This document shows, piece after piece, positions 13,053 through 25,997 of a stretch of DNA of 64,000 bases (its first letter is position 1; the number at the start of each line of letters is the position of its first letter). Under the pieces are notes generated by a model. That model was not told where the DNA came from and searched no databases. It saw nothing but the letters and a program-made list of their open reading frames with translations. Origin of the DNA: Carex sylvatica (taxonomy: Eukaryota; Streptophyta; Magnoliopsida; Poales; Cyperaceae); the NCBI GenBank assembly GCA_964058845.1, contig CAXKVR010000010.1:248001-312000 (forward strand). Direction: 5' to 3'. The translations under genes were made by a program, and so were the position numbers.

Positions 13053-13445
13053 CTATTTCTCTCTCGTCAGAGAGCCCATGTTCCTGCAGTCCAAATGATA
13101 TCCCAGCGATCTCTGTCTCAGAGTCCGGTTATAATGTCCCTGAATCCAAATTTTCAAGATTCCCTCAATATTATTCTCAATCACTATGTTATGTTGTGCA
13201 TTCAAGCTCTTCCAAAATCTTCTTGTGAAGGGGCATTCCCATATAAGGTGGTCCATTGATTCCGTTGCGGTGGAGTCGCATAGATGACATCTGGACTGCA
13301 CTATGCATCCTCTTACCCCAAGTACTTCCTGAGTCAGGATCTTATCTTTCAACATAAGCCATAAGAAAATCTTGACCTTCATAGAAACCTTAATTTTCCA
13401 CAGCTTCCCTTGTGTCGAAGATCTTAGCCTCCGATCATGCATCAT
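13053..13445 (-). pseudogene. LINE remnant, zinc-binding region of reverse transcriptase ORF
   Basis: An open stretch of about 130 codons on the minus strand contains the layout of the zf-RVT domain found at the C-terminus of plant L1-type LINE ORF2. A KIFLWLMLKDKILT segment precedes a cysteine/histidine cluster (CHLC, then HLIWECPFTRRFW). No reverse transcriptase core is attached, so this is a 5'-truncated fossil. It lies between the LYK3-like and MMS19-like genes and has no likely function. Confidence 0.75.
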
Positions 13446-14078
13446 TGCATAAGCTGATGCACAATTGGTCTTAAGTTAGTGCTTAATATTTTGTACGAGA
13501 GGTCGCAAATTTGTCTGATTAGACGACCTTTAATAAATATTCAAATATTAATAAAATTATTTAATAATATTCAATACATTTCCTCTAAGTGCTCATAAAT
13601 TCGTTTTTTTTTTCTTTCAAAAATCTAAGAATAGATCAAAAACTACGAATATATAATTTTAAATATATTTACAATGTATTGTGTGGCTTTGTGATGTTTT
13701 TAATGATAAATATACTACAATACAGTTGAACATAAATTTATTTTTTCTCAAGTAAAAAGAAAGATCCATTAAAAAAACAACAAACGGCCTGAGTCTGGAC
13801 TCCGGACTGCGTAGAGCCGGAGAGCCACTTGTGATGTCTCTACGATGCCAGTGGAACAAATTCGCGGTTTCCTCGGACGAGATAGATCGATTCCTTTCCT
13901 CGTGGGCTGAACGGGCCGTTTAAGCAGGATTAATTATTCGGGCCGCGTCATTTCCGATAGATGTCCTTCTTCCCGCTATGCTAGTAACCTCTCCCTCCAC
14001 TTCTCCTCTTTCTTCGAGAGAACAAAATAAAGGTCGAGAAACCCTAAACCCTATCTCTTCTTCATATTGCAAGCAGCA
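13446..14078 (+). promoter_or_regulatory. upstream region of the MMS19 homologue
   Basis: The sequence turns from AT-rich to GC-richer from about 13780 and then has a C/T-rich leader up to the ATG at 14079. The leader contains AAACCCTAAACCCTA near 14038-14053, a telo-box-like motif often found in promoters or leaders of plant housekeeping and translation-related genes. No TATA box is clear. Confidence 0.4.
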
Positions 14079-17000
14079 ATGGCAGCACCGAGCACGTGGG
14101 TCCCTCACATCGAGGCTTTTATCGACTCTTCTCTTACCTCCTCTCAACACGTCCGTGCCTCTTTCCTTCTCATCTCTCTCTCTCTCTCTTGCAAATCTGA
14201 TTCGGAAAGTGATTAGTAAAACTACTCACTTCTTCCTCCTTTTTTCTTCCCGAATACAAGCAACCATGGCCACTCACATGGCATTTATTAATTTTTACAG
14301 GATACTAGTATTGAGGCAATTGCTGCATTAGTGAAGAAAGGCCTCATCAGTCTTTTAGAAGTGGTGAGATTTTCTATGAAATAAATTGCTTAAGTATTCT
14401 TTTAGACTTTTCAAAATTTTAATACGAGAATAGTTTAAACCAGGTAAGGGAGATGGAGATGTATCTGACTACCAATGATAATGTCATCAGATCAAGAGGT
14501 GAAGTTTTATTTGGTTGTTACCTTTTTAAATTAAAAGATGCACTAACCACTTCGTTGGAATTTCGTGGTGATTGGTGAAAGACGTGTTTACTAAGAAGAA
14601 AGAAAATTTAACTAGCTCAGAACAATCTTTTTCTTCCCTTAATTTGGATCAGAATCCTTACTTCTTTATGAAGACTTTGGAGAAAACCTTACTTGACTAG
14701 TTATTATTTTCTTGTTGTTATATCAGGTACCTTACTTCTAGGTGAAATTCTTACTAGAATTTCACAAAAGACACTGGATCGTACAGCTATAGATAGTTTG
14801 TCAGATTTCTTCATATCAAGGCTGGTAATTGTTGATTCATTTAATTTATTGAGAGGCTGACTGTTTTGCTTGATCATTTAACACGGTGCAAACCACATTT
14901 TGAAAGCCAGACATGATTTTACAAAGCTTCATGATTTGTTTACATACAATTGTACCATTTGTAATTTTCACTGTAACTTTACTCTCCACTAATCAACTTT
15001 GGCAACTTTGGATGTATTGTGTAATATGTGATACAACAATTTCTTTTTACAAATACAATACACCTGAGTCAATTTGGTCTGCTTTAATCCACACATGGAA
15101 AACATATGCTCTGACAATACTTTTTTAAACACAGGCTGATTGGGTTGCATTGCGAGGGGTTCTCATTGGCTGCCGTGCCATGTTGTATAGAAAAAAGGAG
15201 GTCGGTAGCATTTCTACGATTGATGTAAAAAGATTTTCCAAGTGTTTCTTTGAAGAGGTTGATGTGCGGTCACTTGCGGCAAATGACCGTAAGGTTAGTG
15301 CCATTGTTACGTGATCTATTGTACTAGTATTGATAGGAATTACCATTACTGAAAAGTATGCAGTGCCTTACCAAGTAAAATTCATTGAGAATTAGTTTAA
15401 GAAATCAGCAGGACAAAGATCAATGGGAAATAACACTGCTCATACTGGATCAGTACAACTGTGGAGTCTAGTGTAGAAAAACCTCCACACAGGAAAATGA
15501 AATAGTAAACTAATGAAAATGTACCCGACCACTTCTAAGATTTGACTGGTACATTGAAAATTCAATCTGTCGGTAAGGTGCAAAGTTCCATGATCTCAAT
15601 ACTTAGTGTTTACTAGGTTAAAGGTTTGAGCAGTATCTGTCAATATCTTTTGACTTTTAATAAAACTCACTGCAGTTGTGTTATGAAGTTCTTATTTGCC
15701 TCTGCACTGAGCACAAAGAAGTTGCCACAACACAGGTACCATGCATTGCATTGTTTCTAAATGGTGACTTCTCTTTTAAGGCCAAAATAGTTTCAGTTTT
15801 GAGTTCAAGTTTCAAATTTGTATGAACGAGCATCGTTGGTGGGTGCAGGGGGAGGATCTTGTTTATGACATCCTTCGCTCAATTGATAATGAAATGGACC
15901 CGCCGTGCCTGATGCTGGCTTTCCAATTGGTACAACATGCCTTTTCATTGTTTCCCGTTCTACCCAACATGGTCTATCAGGATGCTTTTGATATACTGAG
16001 CAAATATTTCCCTGTTTATTTTACACACGTAAGTTTTCTGGCATTTTGCTGAATCCTTTGGTTAATAGTTTAATTTTTCTTTTCTTATTCTACCCGTTGT
16101 AGAATAAGTATTGACATTGGAGTAAGCTGAGTCAGATAACAATTCCAGCAATACTTGTCCTTCATTGAATTGTTTAGTTTTCTCATGATACTGCCATGTT
16201 CTGACTTCTGACCAAACTACTATTGGTACTAGTTTGGTATTGTGATCATGATTCTTTTCTAGTATTCTAGTGTCCCTTGAATATTTCCTGCAAAAATTAT
16301 AAAACTCTAAATGCTTTTTGGGGGGCAAAAGCACTTAGTTTTAGGTGGTCAATCAGCCTAAATGGTACAGTTTTTTATTATGCAGGGAGATGCCGGTAAT
16401 GATGCTTCGAGAGAGGAGCTATCTGATGCATTATTGGTATCATTAGATCTTTTAATTTCTCAAGATATTTTTGGGAACTAATTGTAAATTATCATTTGGG
16501 CTTTCTATGCTCGCCACATATACATTGTTTATGCTGCTTATATCTTTATTGTTCCAACTTTGTCAGAATATCTTCTGTTTCACGCCATATTTTGAACCGC
16601 ATGTAATTCCATTTCTCCTAGAGAAGCTCTCTACCGCTTTTTCTTTAGCAAAGGTTTGTGCAAGACAGTCCCTGTTATTTTGTTCTGGCAAACATAAACT
16701 CTAGATAGTACTAAAGTTTGCTTGTTACTTCTGCAGCTTGATTCTCTAAAGTATCTCCAAAAATGCATTTCTTGTTATGGGCCTGACAGAATGGCCGACC
16801 ATGCCGAGGACATCTGGCACAGCTTAGAAACCATAATTTTCAACAAAGAGGAGGACCAAATTGAAAAGGAGGCAATGGAATGCTTTAAGACCACAGTTTC
16901 AGTTCTCATCACACCTAATAGAGAAACCTTCTTTGGTCTTATTTGTCAAAAAATTGACCTTCTCTTGAATAATATTGCACCAGAAAAACAGTCAGAAGTA

Positions 17001-18253
17001 CATGCTGTGGGAAGCATTTTTGCAATTATATCCACGCTTTCTGACTATTTGTGCACGAGGGTTTTCCAAAAGTACTTTGCAAGATTGGTCAATTTGTTGG
17101 TAGAGTCCACACGAAGCTCTTTGAATGGCGAGGCATTGTACCTGGTTTCTGAAATTCTCTCTTCATGTAGAGATTTGACTCAGAAGAGTCCTGATTCTAC
17201 TGAAGTTATTTTAGAGAAAGATTCCTGGTGGAATATTCTGAGGAACTATTCTGATGATCTAAGCGCTGCTCTTTTAAAATTAGTTAACACTATAACAGGC
17301 GTAGAAGATGATGCTTTGGTGGTCAGACAAGGAAATGTTCTTTATGCAGGTAATCCATCTTTTCTCTCTTTTGCGTTGAGCAACTTTTGAGAAAGCACAA
17401 TGCCTAATAATATGCAAAGATAGCCCTACTTTTTCAGTAGCCTTATAACTGTTGTCAGTACTGATAATAGTACATCTAACCGAAGTAAAATGTCAAAACG
17501 AACCTCAATGGGTTGACAGATGCTCTTATTTTTCCTTGTTGTAGCAAATCTTAATTTTATAACTAATTTCTATTTTTTCCATCTTAATTTCCCAGTAAAG
17601 TGCTTAGAAGTCTTGGCAACATTTGCTGAAAGCTACTCGCCTATAGCAGATGAGACTTACATTTCAATTTTGAAATCACTTACACTGATAATTTCTTACA
17701 TGGACAAAAATAACCTTATCTGGAAGTCAACTCAAGAGGTGTTAATTCAGATTGGTTCAGTAGTTGAAAAATCTATGGACCGAAGAAGGGCAGTGGTTTA
17801 TACCACGCTGGTTGTGGAGAATCTGCTTTCTGCTTTTGTAGCCTCTACACTTCCTCTTGACCTATCACTTGAGGCACTGTACGGAATTGGTACAGTGGGG
17901 AATGATCAAATGAAACAAGTGCTAGAGGTGGTAGAGGAGGCTATTACTGTCAAAATTTCGAAAATTTGTTTGGAGGGAGAATTCAGTCAAGCTGAGACTC
18001 TTATTGCACTGCTGCAATTTTATTCTGGTCGCATTCTTTTGTGGTACATGTTCTCTTTTAAAAATGATTATAGAAAATGGGAAAAAAAGATAGGGTGGGG
18101 GTCACTCTTTTCCTGAATAAGCTGATTGGGTGAGATTATAAATTGTTCCTTTTTCTGACGGAGTTCTCTGTTTTTTGCCATACTTTTGACAAACTTATGC
18201 TTAAATGTGACTCCGAGGAGCCATGGTACTTGTATTATGGTCTATGCAAGTAC

Positions 18254-18296
<43 letters not shown>

Positions 18297-21200
18297 CAAT
18301 AGTTTGAATTTTTATTTGTTTCTGTTATATAACCATAGAACATTGCAGGTTACATGATGCTGGTGATGCCAGTGAAGTCGCAACACAATTCGCTCTTCGT
18401 ATTTGGAATCAAATGAAAGACGAGAATGTCTCCAAAAATATTCATGTGATGGTAAAATATTTTCATGCTTAATATTCTTTGTTGATGACAAGAGTATGCG
18501 CTAACTTTAATATGATCCTACTTTACCTCAATCAAGCATGAAATAAACTTGACCTTTTGCATTTAGTCCTTACCTTTGCTGGAAGAGCGGTGAATTCCGC
18601 TCTCCCAACGAACCAGGACTTAGGAAAGTAGGCTTAGTACAAACCAGTAGGCCTTGCTAGTTGAGGTCTTGTGTGGTGTAGTAAGTGGAAGCTCAATTCA
18701 CAAAAAGAAACTGCTGGTTAGGACCAATCCAATACCCTTGATTTATCCTCAGGCATCGATTTTAAACAATACTAAAGAATAACTTGAAATTAGATCTTTA
18801 GGAATTCGGAGGCCAAAATTTTGAGAAATAAGGACAGACAAATTATTTCCGTCCAGGAGATTTAATCTGTCTTCAAAGTTGGGGACGGAAAAATGGTATC
18901 CATCCCCTATCCAGATGGTCTTAAATCTTGCCCCAGTTTTATTTTCCCTTTTTTTATCCTGTTGGTTGTGTCAGAGAAAATAGTAGGGATAAATTCTGTC
19001 ATTTCTATTTCTCAAAATTGGTTTTCATAAAGATTTATTTTCAAAAAAATTTGTTGTTATCTAAAAATTTTTCATCCTCATTTGTGCATTTAGACACCAA
19101 CCAGCCCAGAAAGAAAGTGACAGGGCTCAAACATTCAGAAACTGGTTTCAGTATAATGAAAGTCATTGATGCTAGTTGTCTTATGTTGTTTCTTATTGTT
19201 CAGTGCCTATTCTAGAATTGCAGTCTCAATTGTTTAAACTAATAATGCTCTTTCAACACCAGCTCCGCATTTTTTTGGTCAGTTTCAGATGATTTCTTTT
19301 TCTTTCAGGGTATTTTGGATGCGTTAGTGATGGCAATGAAGCACCTTGTAGCTGTTTCTACAGTGAACTACCAATCCATTATCTTAAAAAAATCCCATGA
19401 AATAATAGTGAATTCAGTTTCGTGTCCAGCCAAATTATTTACAACTGCTTTCCAGAATCTTGAGCAGTTAGCATCCAGTCCTCCATCTTCTATTCAAGAT
19501 TTGAACCTGATATCTCTATTTGCATCGGTTATTACTGCACTCAGTGCACAGACACCTCTCCCCTATTCCAATTCAAATTCAAGTTCAGATTTGGTTTCAA
19601 ACTTATTTCTGTTTTTCCTCCTGAGGGGCCATATTCCAGCTGCCCAAGCACTTGCTTCCATTATAAATAAAAATCCAATAGACAATAAAGCCATTGGATC
19701 TTGTTTATCTATTATATCAGAGGGAGCTGAAAACAAACAGCTGTATAAAAAGGATATTATTCTTGGGTTTGCATGGATTGGAAAGGGCATGGCTATGAGA
19801 GGGGATGATAGGTCAAAGGAGATCATCCGATTTCTGCTGAAATTAGTGATTTCAAATCAGTATGGACTGGACGCTGCCCTGTCTGCGGTCGATGGGTTGC
19901 ATGTAATTATGGGAGATGCTGAAGGTTGTTTGAGTAAACAATTTCATGCTGTGATAAAACCGTTGTATAAACAGCGTCTGTTTTCTACTTTGCTGCCTGT
20001 TCTACTCAGCTCAATGAATGAAACTACTAACAAGTATGTACACAGGTGGAGGTTTAGTACTGTTCTGGTGGACACAATATCTGCCTGTGTAATCAAAATG
20101 GATGATGTGTTGCATAGATGGTGCTATTTTTTTATTTTATTTTGTTCGTCATGGCCCTCATCCAAACCTTAAATGTACAAATAACTGGTATATAAATGTT
20201 GGGGTTACATACTGTATATTTTGTGACACACCTGTTTCTTTACCAAGGTTCTCATGGATGAATGTATCGGTATTTTAGAATGAAATATTTATGATTTACC
20301 TGCCTACCATTTTTGTACTTAGAGGTTACAACTTAAAACTCTTATCTACTTATAATTTTTCTTGTGGTTTGATCAGGGAGGCGATCTGTCGAGCTCTTGG
20401 GTATGTTATTTCTGATTCTCCTCTTGCAGCAGTCATATGTGAAGCTCACAAGGTTATCTTTTTGTGAACTGTCACACACATATGCTTGCACATACACACA
20501 CAGACGCATTTATGTAAACCCAGATCCAGAAAAAGAAATGAGAAAATGAAATTCAAAAATAAGAGAAAAAACAGTGTTGGTTTATTACTTCTTGTCTGTG
20601 ATTTATTAGGAATGCTTATGCAATATGCATTGGTCATACATCCGTTCAGTTTTTCATGCATCTGTTGTATCTTCTTTTCTAACCTTTTTGTTTTATATTC
20701 AGATATTACCTGCTGTGGCAGATAGCATAATTGCACTTAGTACAGATATTCAGAATAAAGATATAGTATATAGCCTCTTGTTGGTCTTATCTGGAATTTT
20801 AATGGATTCTGCCGGTGAGACTACTATTATTTTTATTGAAATTACTGTTCTTATTTCTTTTGACTTTGAGTTTAAGTTTTGGCTAAAGGCTGAAAAGTAG
20901 AGCCTTACATAAGACCCTTTCATTGGTATGACCGAAACTAAAGTTATATAAATCCCAAGAATAAAAGAAGCTAAAAGTGGCCGAAGTACTTGTGTTATCA
21001 CCGAAACAGTGGCTGAGTTTGAGATTGCAATTTATGTGCGAACCAAATTGTAAAGTTGGCCATTACATTTCAGCACAAGTTTTTGTCAGAATGTGCTTTG
21101 TTATTAACTTTGCTTATTATTTATGTTATATTGTTAATGTAGGCAAGGAATCTGTCATAGAAAACCTACGTATAGTTATTGGTGTTCTCACACGTCTTGT

Positions 21201-21607
21201 TTCCTATCCTCACTTGATGGTAACTTCACAGGAGCTTCTTAATAAATTTTGATAATTTAGCTTGACTCATTTCATTTACTATGTTGTTATTTAATTATTT
21301 ATCTTGTTATTTGTTTGTTGTTTTATTCAATTGTTTTTGTAGCTTGTTCGCGAGACAGCAATCCAATCCCTCACCTCAATGTCGATTCTTCCCCATTCAA
21401 AAATTTACCCTGTCAAACCACAGGTGATTGTTTGTGGATTTATGCTTTAATACAAATATTAATGTCAAACGATTATTAATTAATGTTTTTATACTTAAAA
21501 TTATAATATAGGTATTAAAGGCTGTAACTAGTGCCCTTGATGATAAGCGAAGGGCTGTTCGTCAGGAAGCTGTCAGATGCCGACAAGCATGGTCAAGAGG
21601 CAATTAG
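14079..21607 (+). CDS. MMS19: MMS19 homologue, cytosolic Fe-S cluster targeting factor, 18 exons
   Basis: HEAT-repeat scaffold of the CIA targeting complex, which hands Fe-S clusters to nuclear proteins such as XPD and DNA polymerases. Exons: 14079-14150, 14301-14363, 14444-14498, 14727-14824, 15135-15293, 15676-15735, 15849-16028, 16386-16436, 16567-16653, 16737-17349, 17596-18043, 18349-18451, 19309-20033, 20377-20452, 20703-20814, 21143-21219, 21343-21423 and 21512-21607. They total 3156 nt (1051 aa), with all phases consistent. Family landmarks are VREMEMYLTTNDNVIRSRG near the N-terminus, FTPYFEPHVIPFLLEKLST (about 250-270), LHDAGDASEVATQFALRIWN, and the C-terminal HEAT segment RRAVRQEAVRCRQAW. 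The length is slightly below the ~1130 aa I recall for Arabidopsis. Exon 1 ends at an unusual donor, CAC|GTCCGT; it is the only nearby donor giving the right phase and alignment length. An ATA/AAT microsatellite lies in intron 11. A missed short exon cannot be excluded. Confidence 0.9.
18256..18294. repeat. (AAT)n microsatellite in MMS19 intron 11
   Basis: An AAT/ATA trinucleotide run of about 13 units sits between exons 11 and 12 of the MMS19-like gene, about 55 bp upstream of the exon 12 acceptor. Confidence 0.9.
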
Positions 21608-22590
21608 ATTGTTAGTAATTGTAAAACTTAACTGAATTGCTGTTATACAATTTTTTGTTGACATTTTAAGCAACTTTGTCCTATGCAAGGAATTGACAGG
21701 GGGGGTTATTTAACTGAAAGTTTTGACAGAGGTGGCAAGTGGGAGTTGAGCTAGTTTGTTCATAGGATTTATTTGTACCCGCAGCCTGACTGCCCGAGAG
21801 AGAGAGATTTGTCTATATGTAAATATCTTAGCAAGTAGGGATTACTTTCAGAAAAAAAGTTTCCAGTTGAGCTGCACGTTCATAGAAAAACAAACAAATG
21901 TTGCAATTTGCATGATGTCATGCTGTTTTAAAAAAATATATTGGAGGTCACAAAAAAAACAATATGTATTTCAGATAAGAACAGAATGTTTAGCATTGAA
22001 TATTTATTTTGGCATGCTAAGATAAGTTATATTTTTTCTATGTGCGCTTTAGTACAAGTCAGATCTGTGGAAAATTAAGAAACGATGCGTGCTTTATATT
22101 GGAGGTTGGACTGACGGCATATTTTACGATGCATTTTTTGGAAAAAAAAAAGTTCCTACATTTCTTGGTAAAATATGTACTAAATGTCATAATTTATTAT
22201 ATGAATCACAAAAATGTTAAATTTCTATTCCTAAAAAGTAAAAACCGTTTATTGTACCGCTAGGTCTATATTTCCGTTGCATCAAATGTTTTATAAAATT
22301 ATCCTATTCTGGCTTAATTATGGACGTCACTGCCGGACATAGAAATGTATTTTTGTATGTGTGGCTATTTTAGATCCAGCTTGCTTATAAAAAATAACAG
22401 CTTCTAAAAACACAACGTTGTTCCTCTCATTCTCTCACGCATACCTCTCTTTTTAAATTTCACATTGCAACTAGCGTTTCATAATTTCTTCCTTGCTTTC
22501 TCTGTTTCCTCTCTCGCACATACCTGAGGAAAAATCAAATATTGTTGTTCTTTTTTTTTTTTTTTAAATTATATTATACTGTTTGTTATA
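21608..22590. other. 3' flank of MMS19 homologue, no gene seen
   Basis: AT-rich DNA that should include the MMS19 3' UTR at its left end. Open frames are short and compositionally ordinary. A pyrimidine-rich segment with TCTCTC and CCTCTCTCGC runs lies at 22425-22525, which could be a leader for the small open frame starting near 22595. Confidence 0.4.
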
Positions 22591-22594
22591 TAAT

Positions 22595-22752
22595 TATGGA
22601 CTTAGGGCTCTCAGGTTCTTCAAATTCATCTGAAAGGAGCACCAGACCTATGATCAACCGCAACCGCTTTGTGTTAGATGTTACAAACCGTGTGCACCCT
22701 TATCGTCGCCTCCCATTGGCCTCGTCACCCCCCTCATCACGTAGCTCTGTAA
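22595..22752 (+). other. possible first exon of an unknown gene, broken downstream
   Basis: From an ATG at about 22595 a Ser/Arg-rich frame runs about 50 codons (start MDLGLSGSSNSSERST) to a possible GTAAGA donor near 22750. It is preceded by a pyrimidine-rich, leader-like stretch. Downstream lie only a hAT-like element and a LINE remnant, so no second exon can be assigned. I do not recognise the protein. It may be a decayed or captured exon, or chance. Confidence 0.2.
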
Positions 22753-22878
22753 GATCTTATCTATCGAAAATATATTTGATCAAATTTTGCTATTTTTTAT
22801 GATGCATTAATTGTGATAATTAGTTGAATGGAAAAAACTTATGCACCATTCATGTTTAGGCTGAAATAATTTTCAAAC

Positions 22879-23491
22879 CATAGTAGGAATTATCGGTATC
22901 AGGATCGGTCCCGGCTGATACCGATACGGGATCGGATATCGGCCGATTCGGATCGGAAAATTGGATTTTTTGGTCAAAATCTTGTTTTACACTAAAAAAT
23001 AGAAAAAAATTGATAAAAAATAATAATTTGTCAATAATTTATGTTTAGATAAATGATTATAATCAAATAATCCACTAATACAATATAATACAAGCATTAA
23101 AACTATAAACACACTCTTTCACTGTTAGAAACTATGTCGTGCTGACTGGATCACTTTATCGTCGTTTGTATTATGATAAAAATGAAGATATTGTTGTTCG
23201 GAACAAAAAAAAAGAAGATATTGTAGAACCAAATGAAAGATTAACATCTTTAATCACGGGCATATTTCTCTATTTCAGCATAGTTGATACTTGATATTCT
23301 ATTTAATCAATGAATGTGATGAGTTTTCAGCATATGCATAGTTTATACTCTATTTAATCAATCACGGGTTCAAGTTTTCAGACGAATAATGACCATAATC
23401 GGATCAAAATAGCAGAAATTGGACGAAAAACAGAAAATCTGTGAGTATTGGCTCAGTATCGGATCGGTGTCGGCCGGTAATTCCTACTATG
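22879..23491. mobile_element. hAT-like miniature element, copy 1 (8-bp TSD)
   Basis: The 613-bp element begins CATAGTAGGAATTA and ends with its inverted counterpart TAATTCCTACTATG. The perfect 8-bp direct repeat TTTCAAAC flanks it (22871-22878 and 23492-23499). Termini and interior contain CGGTATC/GATACCG motifs in both orientations. It is closely related to the element at 57768-58357, sharing long blocks such as the ones around 23060-23140 and 57900-57990. There is no coding capacity, so it would depend on a transposase elsewhere. The family name is an inference from TSD length and TIR form. Confidence 0.8.
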
Positions 23492-23499
23492 TTTCAAAC

Positions 23500-24360
23500 T
23501 GCATCTCAAAGGTACAGCCATAGAGGGTCCGGAAATTTGGATTTTTGGAGGTTCCTTATTCTGGTTAGATTTGCAAAAACTGAAATTCTTATTCAATTGG
23601 TCCACCACATGGTGTATTGGTTCAGGTAAACAGATTTCTTTCTGGTTTGACTCCTGGAATGGCATGCCTATTCTTGACCCTATGTGCGCACAATCTCGAA
23701 GCAGGATTCAGAGAATCTCCTTGTACCAGGTGGTACCGTTCATGCAAGTTTTTATGCCAGAAATAGCCCTCAATTTGGATCTAACTGACAACCAAGATCA
23801 GCTGAGTTCGATGGAGTTTTACTGAATTTTGGAAACTTAAAATAGGCTCCCAATGCAAGATCTAACTGTGAAGATTTTCAGTTACCTTTTACTGAAAAAT
23901 AGGCATTTAATGCATTTATGGAGCATCGTGGTTTCACCTGTGATCTGGGATGTGCAATGTGCTCCCAATGCGACTTAGAGACTATACTTTGCACCTCTTC
24001 TTTACATGTTTATTTGCTGTCAGAATATGGAGGAAAATAGCCATGCTGTTGGGAGAAAAACTGATGCACTCTGATACAACGGTACAGCAGGTATGGCTTA
24101 AGTCCATGGCCAAGGTTGGAAGAAATGGCTCCATGACAAATAAGCAATGGGGATCTCTCTTTGTTTCTGTGTGCTGGTTGATTTGGAAACAGCATAATTC
24201 ACGTCTGTTTGGATGATTGAGGCTTGAAGCAAATGAGTTGGCAAGAAAGGCAGTGGAGGAAGCATTCTTATGGAAAAAATTCTGTTAGATAATATTGCTT
24301 TGATTGAGTTGTAATTTTTGTTTTGGTTTGTCAATTTTGTTTGAAGTCCGAAAATGTAAA
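23500..24360 (+). pseudogene. LINE remnant, 3' end of ORF2 with zf-RVT
   Basis: Broken frames on the plus strand carry typical plant L1-type LINE ORF2 C-terminal motifs in order. These are GSGKQISFWFDSWNG (frame 23571-23825), a cysteine cluster near 23950 followed by LHLFFTCLFAVRIWRK, then LIWKQHNSRLFG near 24180. Frame changes and stops separate them, so it is a dead fragment. It starts just right of the hAT-like miniature element at 22879-23491. Confidence 0.75.
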
Positions 24361-25350
24361 CGATGTAAATGTGAACTCCTCCTGACAGCCTCTGTCAGAC
24401 ATAAAAAAAGAAAGATATTGTACAAATAAAGTACTTTATTGAATAATAAACATTAGAAAATTATACTTTTCTTAATATATATCTTTTGGCACCATTTAAT
24501 TTTCTTCATTTTATTCGTATTGATGTGACCTCATTAGTGCAATATTGTTTCTAGTACTAAAAATTATGTGCTCGACAATACTTTAATTACGATCTAGCTT
24601 TCAATAAATGTATTTCATGAAGGGTAGCTAGATTTTTTTTTTTTTTTTTAAGTATACATGCAATGCAATATGTTTTTTTTTTAAGTATACATGCAATATG
24701 CTTGTCTTGTATTAAACTGTTATCTTATACGAATGAAATTTTGTGTCTTAATGTAAATCTTAATAAGCACGTTTATATATTTTAGAATAAAAGCAAAATA
24801 TTTAGGAAAAATGCTCGGCTGATTCTCACTGAGTCGTCTGATTATAGTTATCTTATGACCGATTATTGAGAGGATTTTTTTTTTGAAATAAATTCTAGTG
24901 ATTTTTTGTTCGAATATTATCAACTTTATTTTTCCAATAATATTTCTATTCGTATTTGTAAAAAAAAACTTAGTTCTCAATTTTTTTTTTCATTGAATAC
25001 ATTTTTGAACTTCACAAGTAATATGTATTATTAAGTGAGCATAGTTTTATATTATGATAATAAATAATTAATTATAATCGTGTAAAAGCAATCCTACAAT
25101 TCACTCACAAGTTACAATGATTGGAAGTTTGGAGCTAGCTTTAATCGTTATGTTATTTGAGAATAACACAATGATAAGTCGGGATGTATTAAAAAAAAAC
25201 GATCTAACAAAATGTAGAAAGAGCTAAAACCCAAATTATAATTAAAAATGTTTTCATTGATAGTGAAGATGAATCGATGATTGACTTGTCTATTATCTAA
25301 TTGAACGTCTAAAAAATATCTCAAAATTATTAAGTATCTGACAATGCAAG
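24361..25350. other. AT-rich intergenic stretch, no gene seen
   Basis: No coding signal is recognised. A short direct duplication of a T-run plus AAGTATACATGCAAT is visible near 24632-24660 and 24671-24697. The rest is AT-rich with homopolymer runs. Confidence 0.45.
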
Positions 25351-25997
25351 TTAGGGGTGCACAAAAAGCTCACGATTCAAAACTCAGTTTATAATCAATT
25401 CGGATTCAACTCGCTAATAACTCAAGTTGAAATTGACTCAAGTTTACTAACTCGGTTGATTTATGAGTCGAATTCAAGTTACCTCCAACTCGATTCGAAA
25501 TCAACTCGGTTGGACTCACACCAAACCCTAATCCATTTATTCCTAATTTTTGTGTTCCCAAACCATATACTTGTTTGTAATATTTGATAATTTGATAAAC
25601 CATATACTATTTCTTTTATTTTGTTAATTTATTACACTATGTACTGTTTTGTTAGATTTTATCTGTTTGGTAATTTTTAATTATGTACTATTTTAGTATT
25701 TTTGTAATTTTCAATATGTAGTGGCCATTGTCTCGTTATGTATTGTCTTTAATTGTGTATTATTTTGATAAATTATTTACTATTTCTTTTGTTATAAATA
25801 AATTAGATTGTCTCAATATGTACTATATTATGAGTTACGAATCGACTCGACTTGAGTTGCTCACGAGTTGATTCCAAATTGGAGTTTCTGATTCGAAACT
25901 GGATTAGCAACTCAAACTCAACTCGACTTATGAGTTAGCAAGTTGAATCCAAATTATTCTCAATTTAGACTCAACTCGACTCATGAGCGGCCATTGC
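25351..25997. mobile_element. probable degenerate hAT-like element with CTCGACTC motifs
   Basis: The left end TTAGGGGTGCACAAAAAGCTC resembles the terminus of many plant hAT elements. Both ends of the block are dense in AACTCGACTC/GAGTTG motifs in opposite orientations, as is usual for subterminal repeats of such elements. The right terminus is not resolved. The flanks AATGCAAG (25343-25350) and ATTGCAAG (just right of 25990) match at 7 of 8 positions but do not sit symmetrically against matching termini, so the boundaries are approximate. Confidence 0.4.

Noticed and set aside
20100..20172. Reading on past exon 13 of MMS19 to the stop at 20172
   Set aside because: A consensus donor at 20034 joins in phase to the conserved EAICRALGYVISDS exon at 20377; the read-through part has no family similarity.
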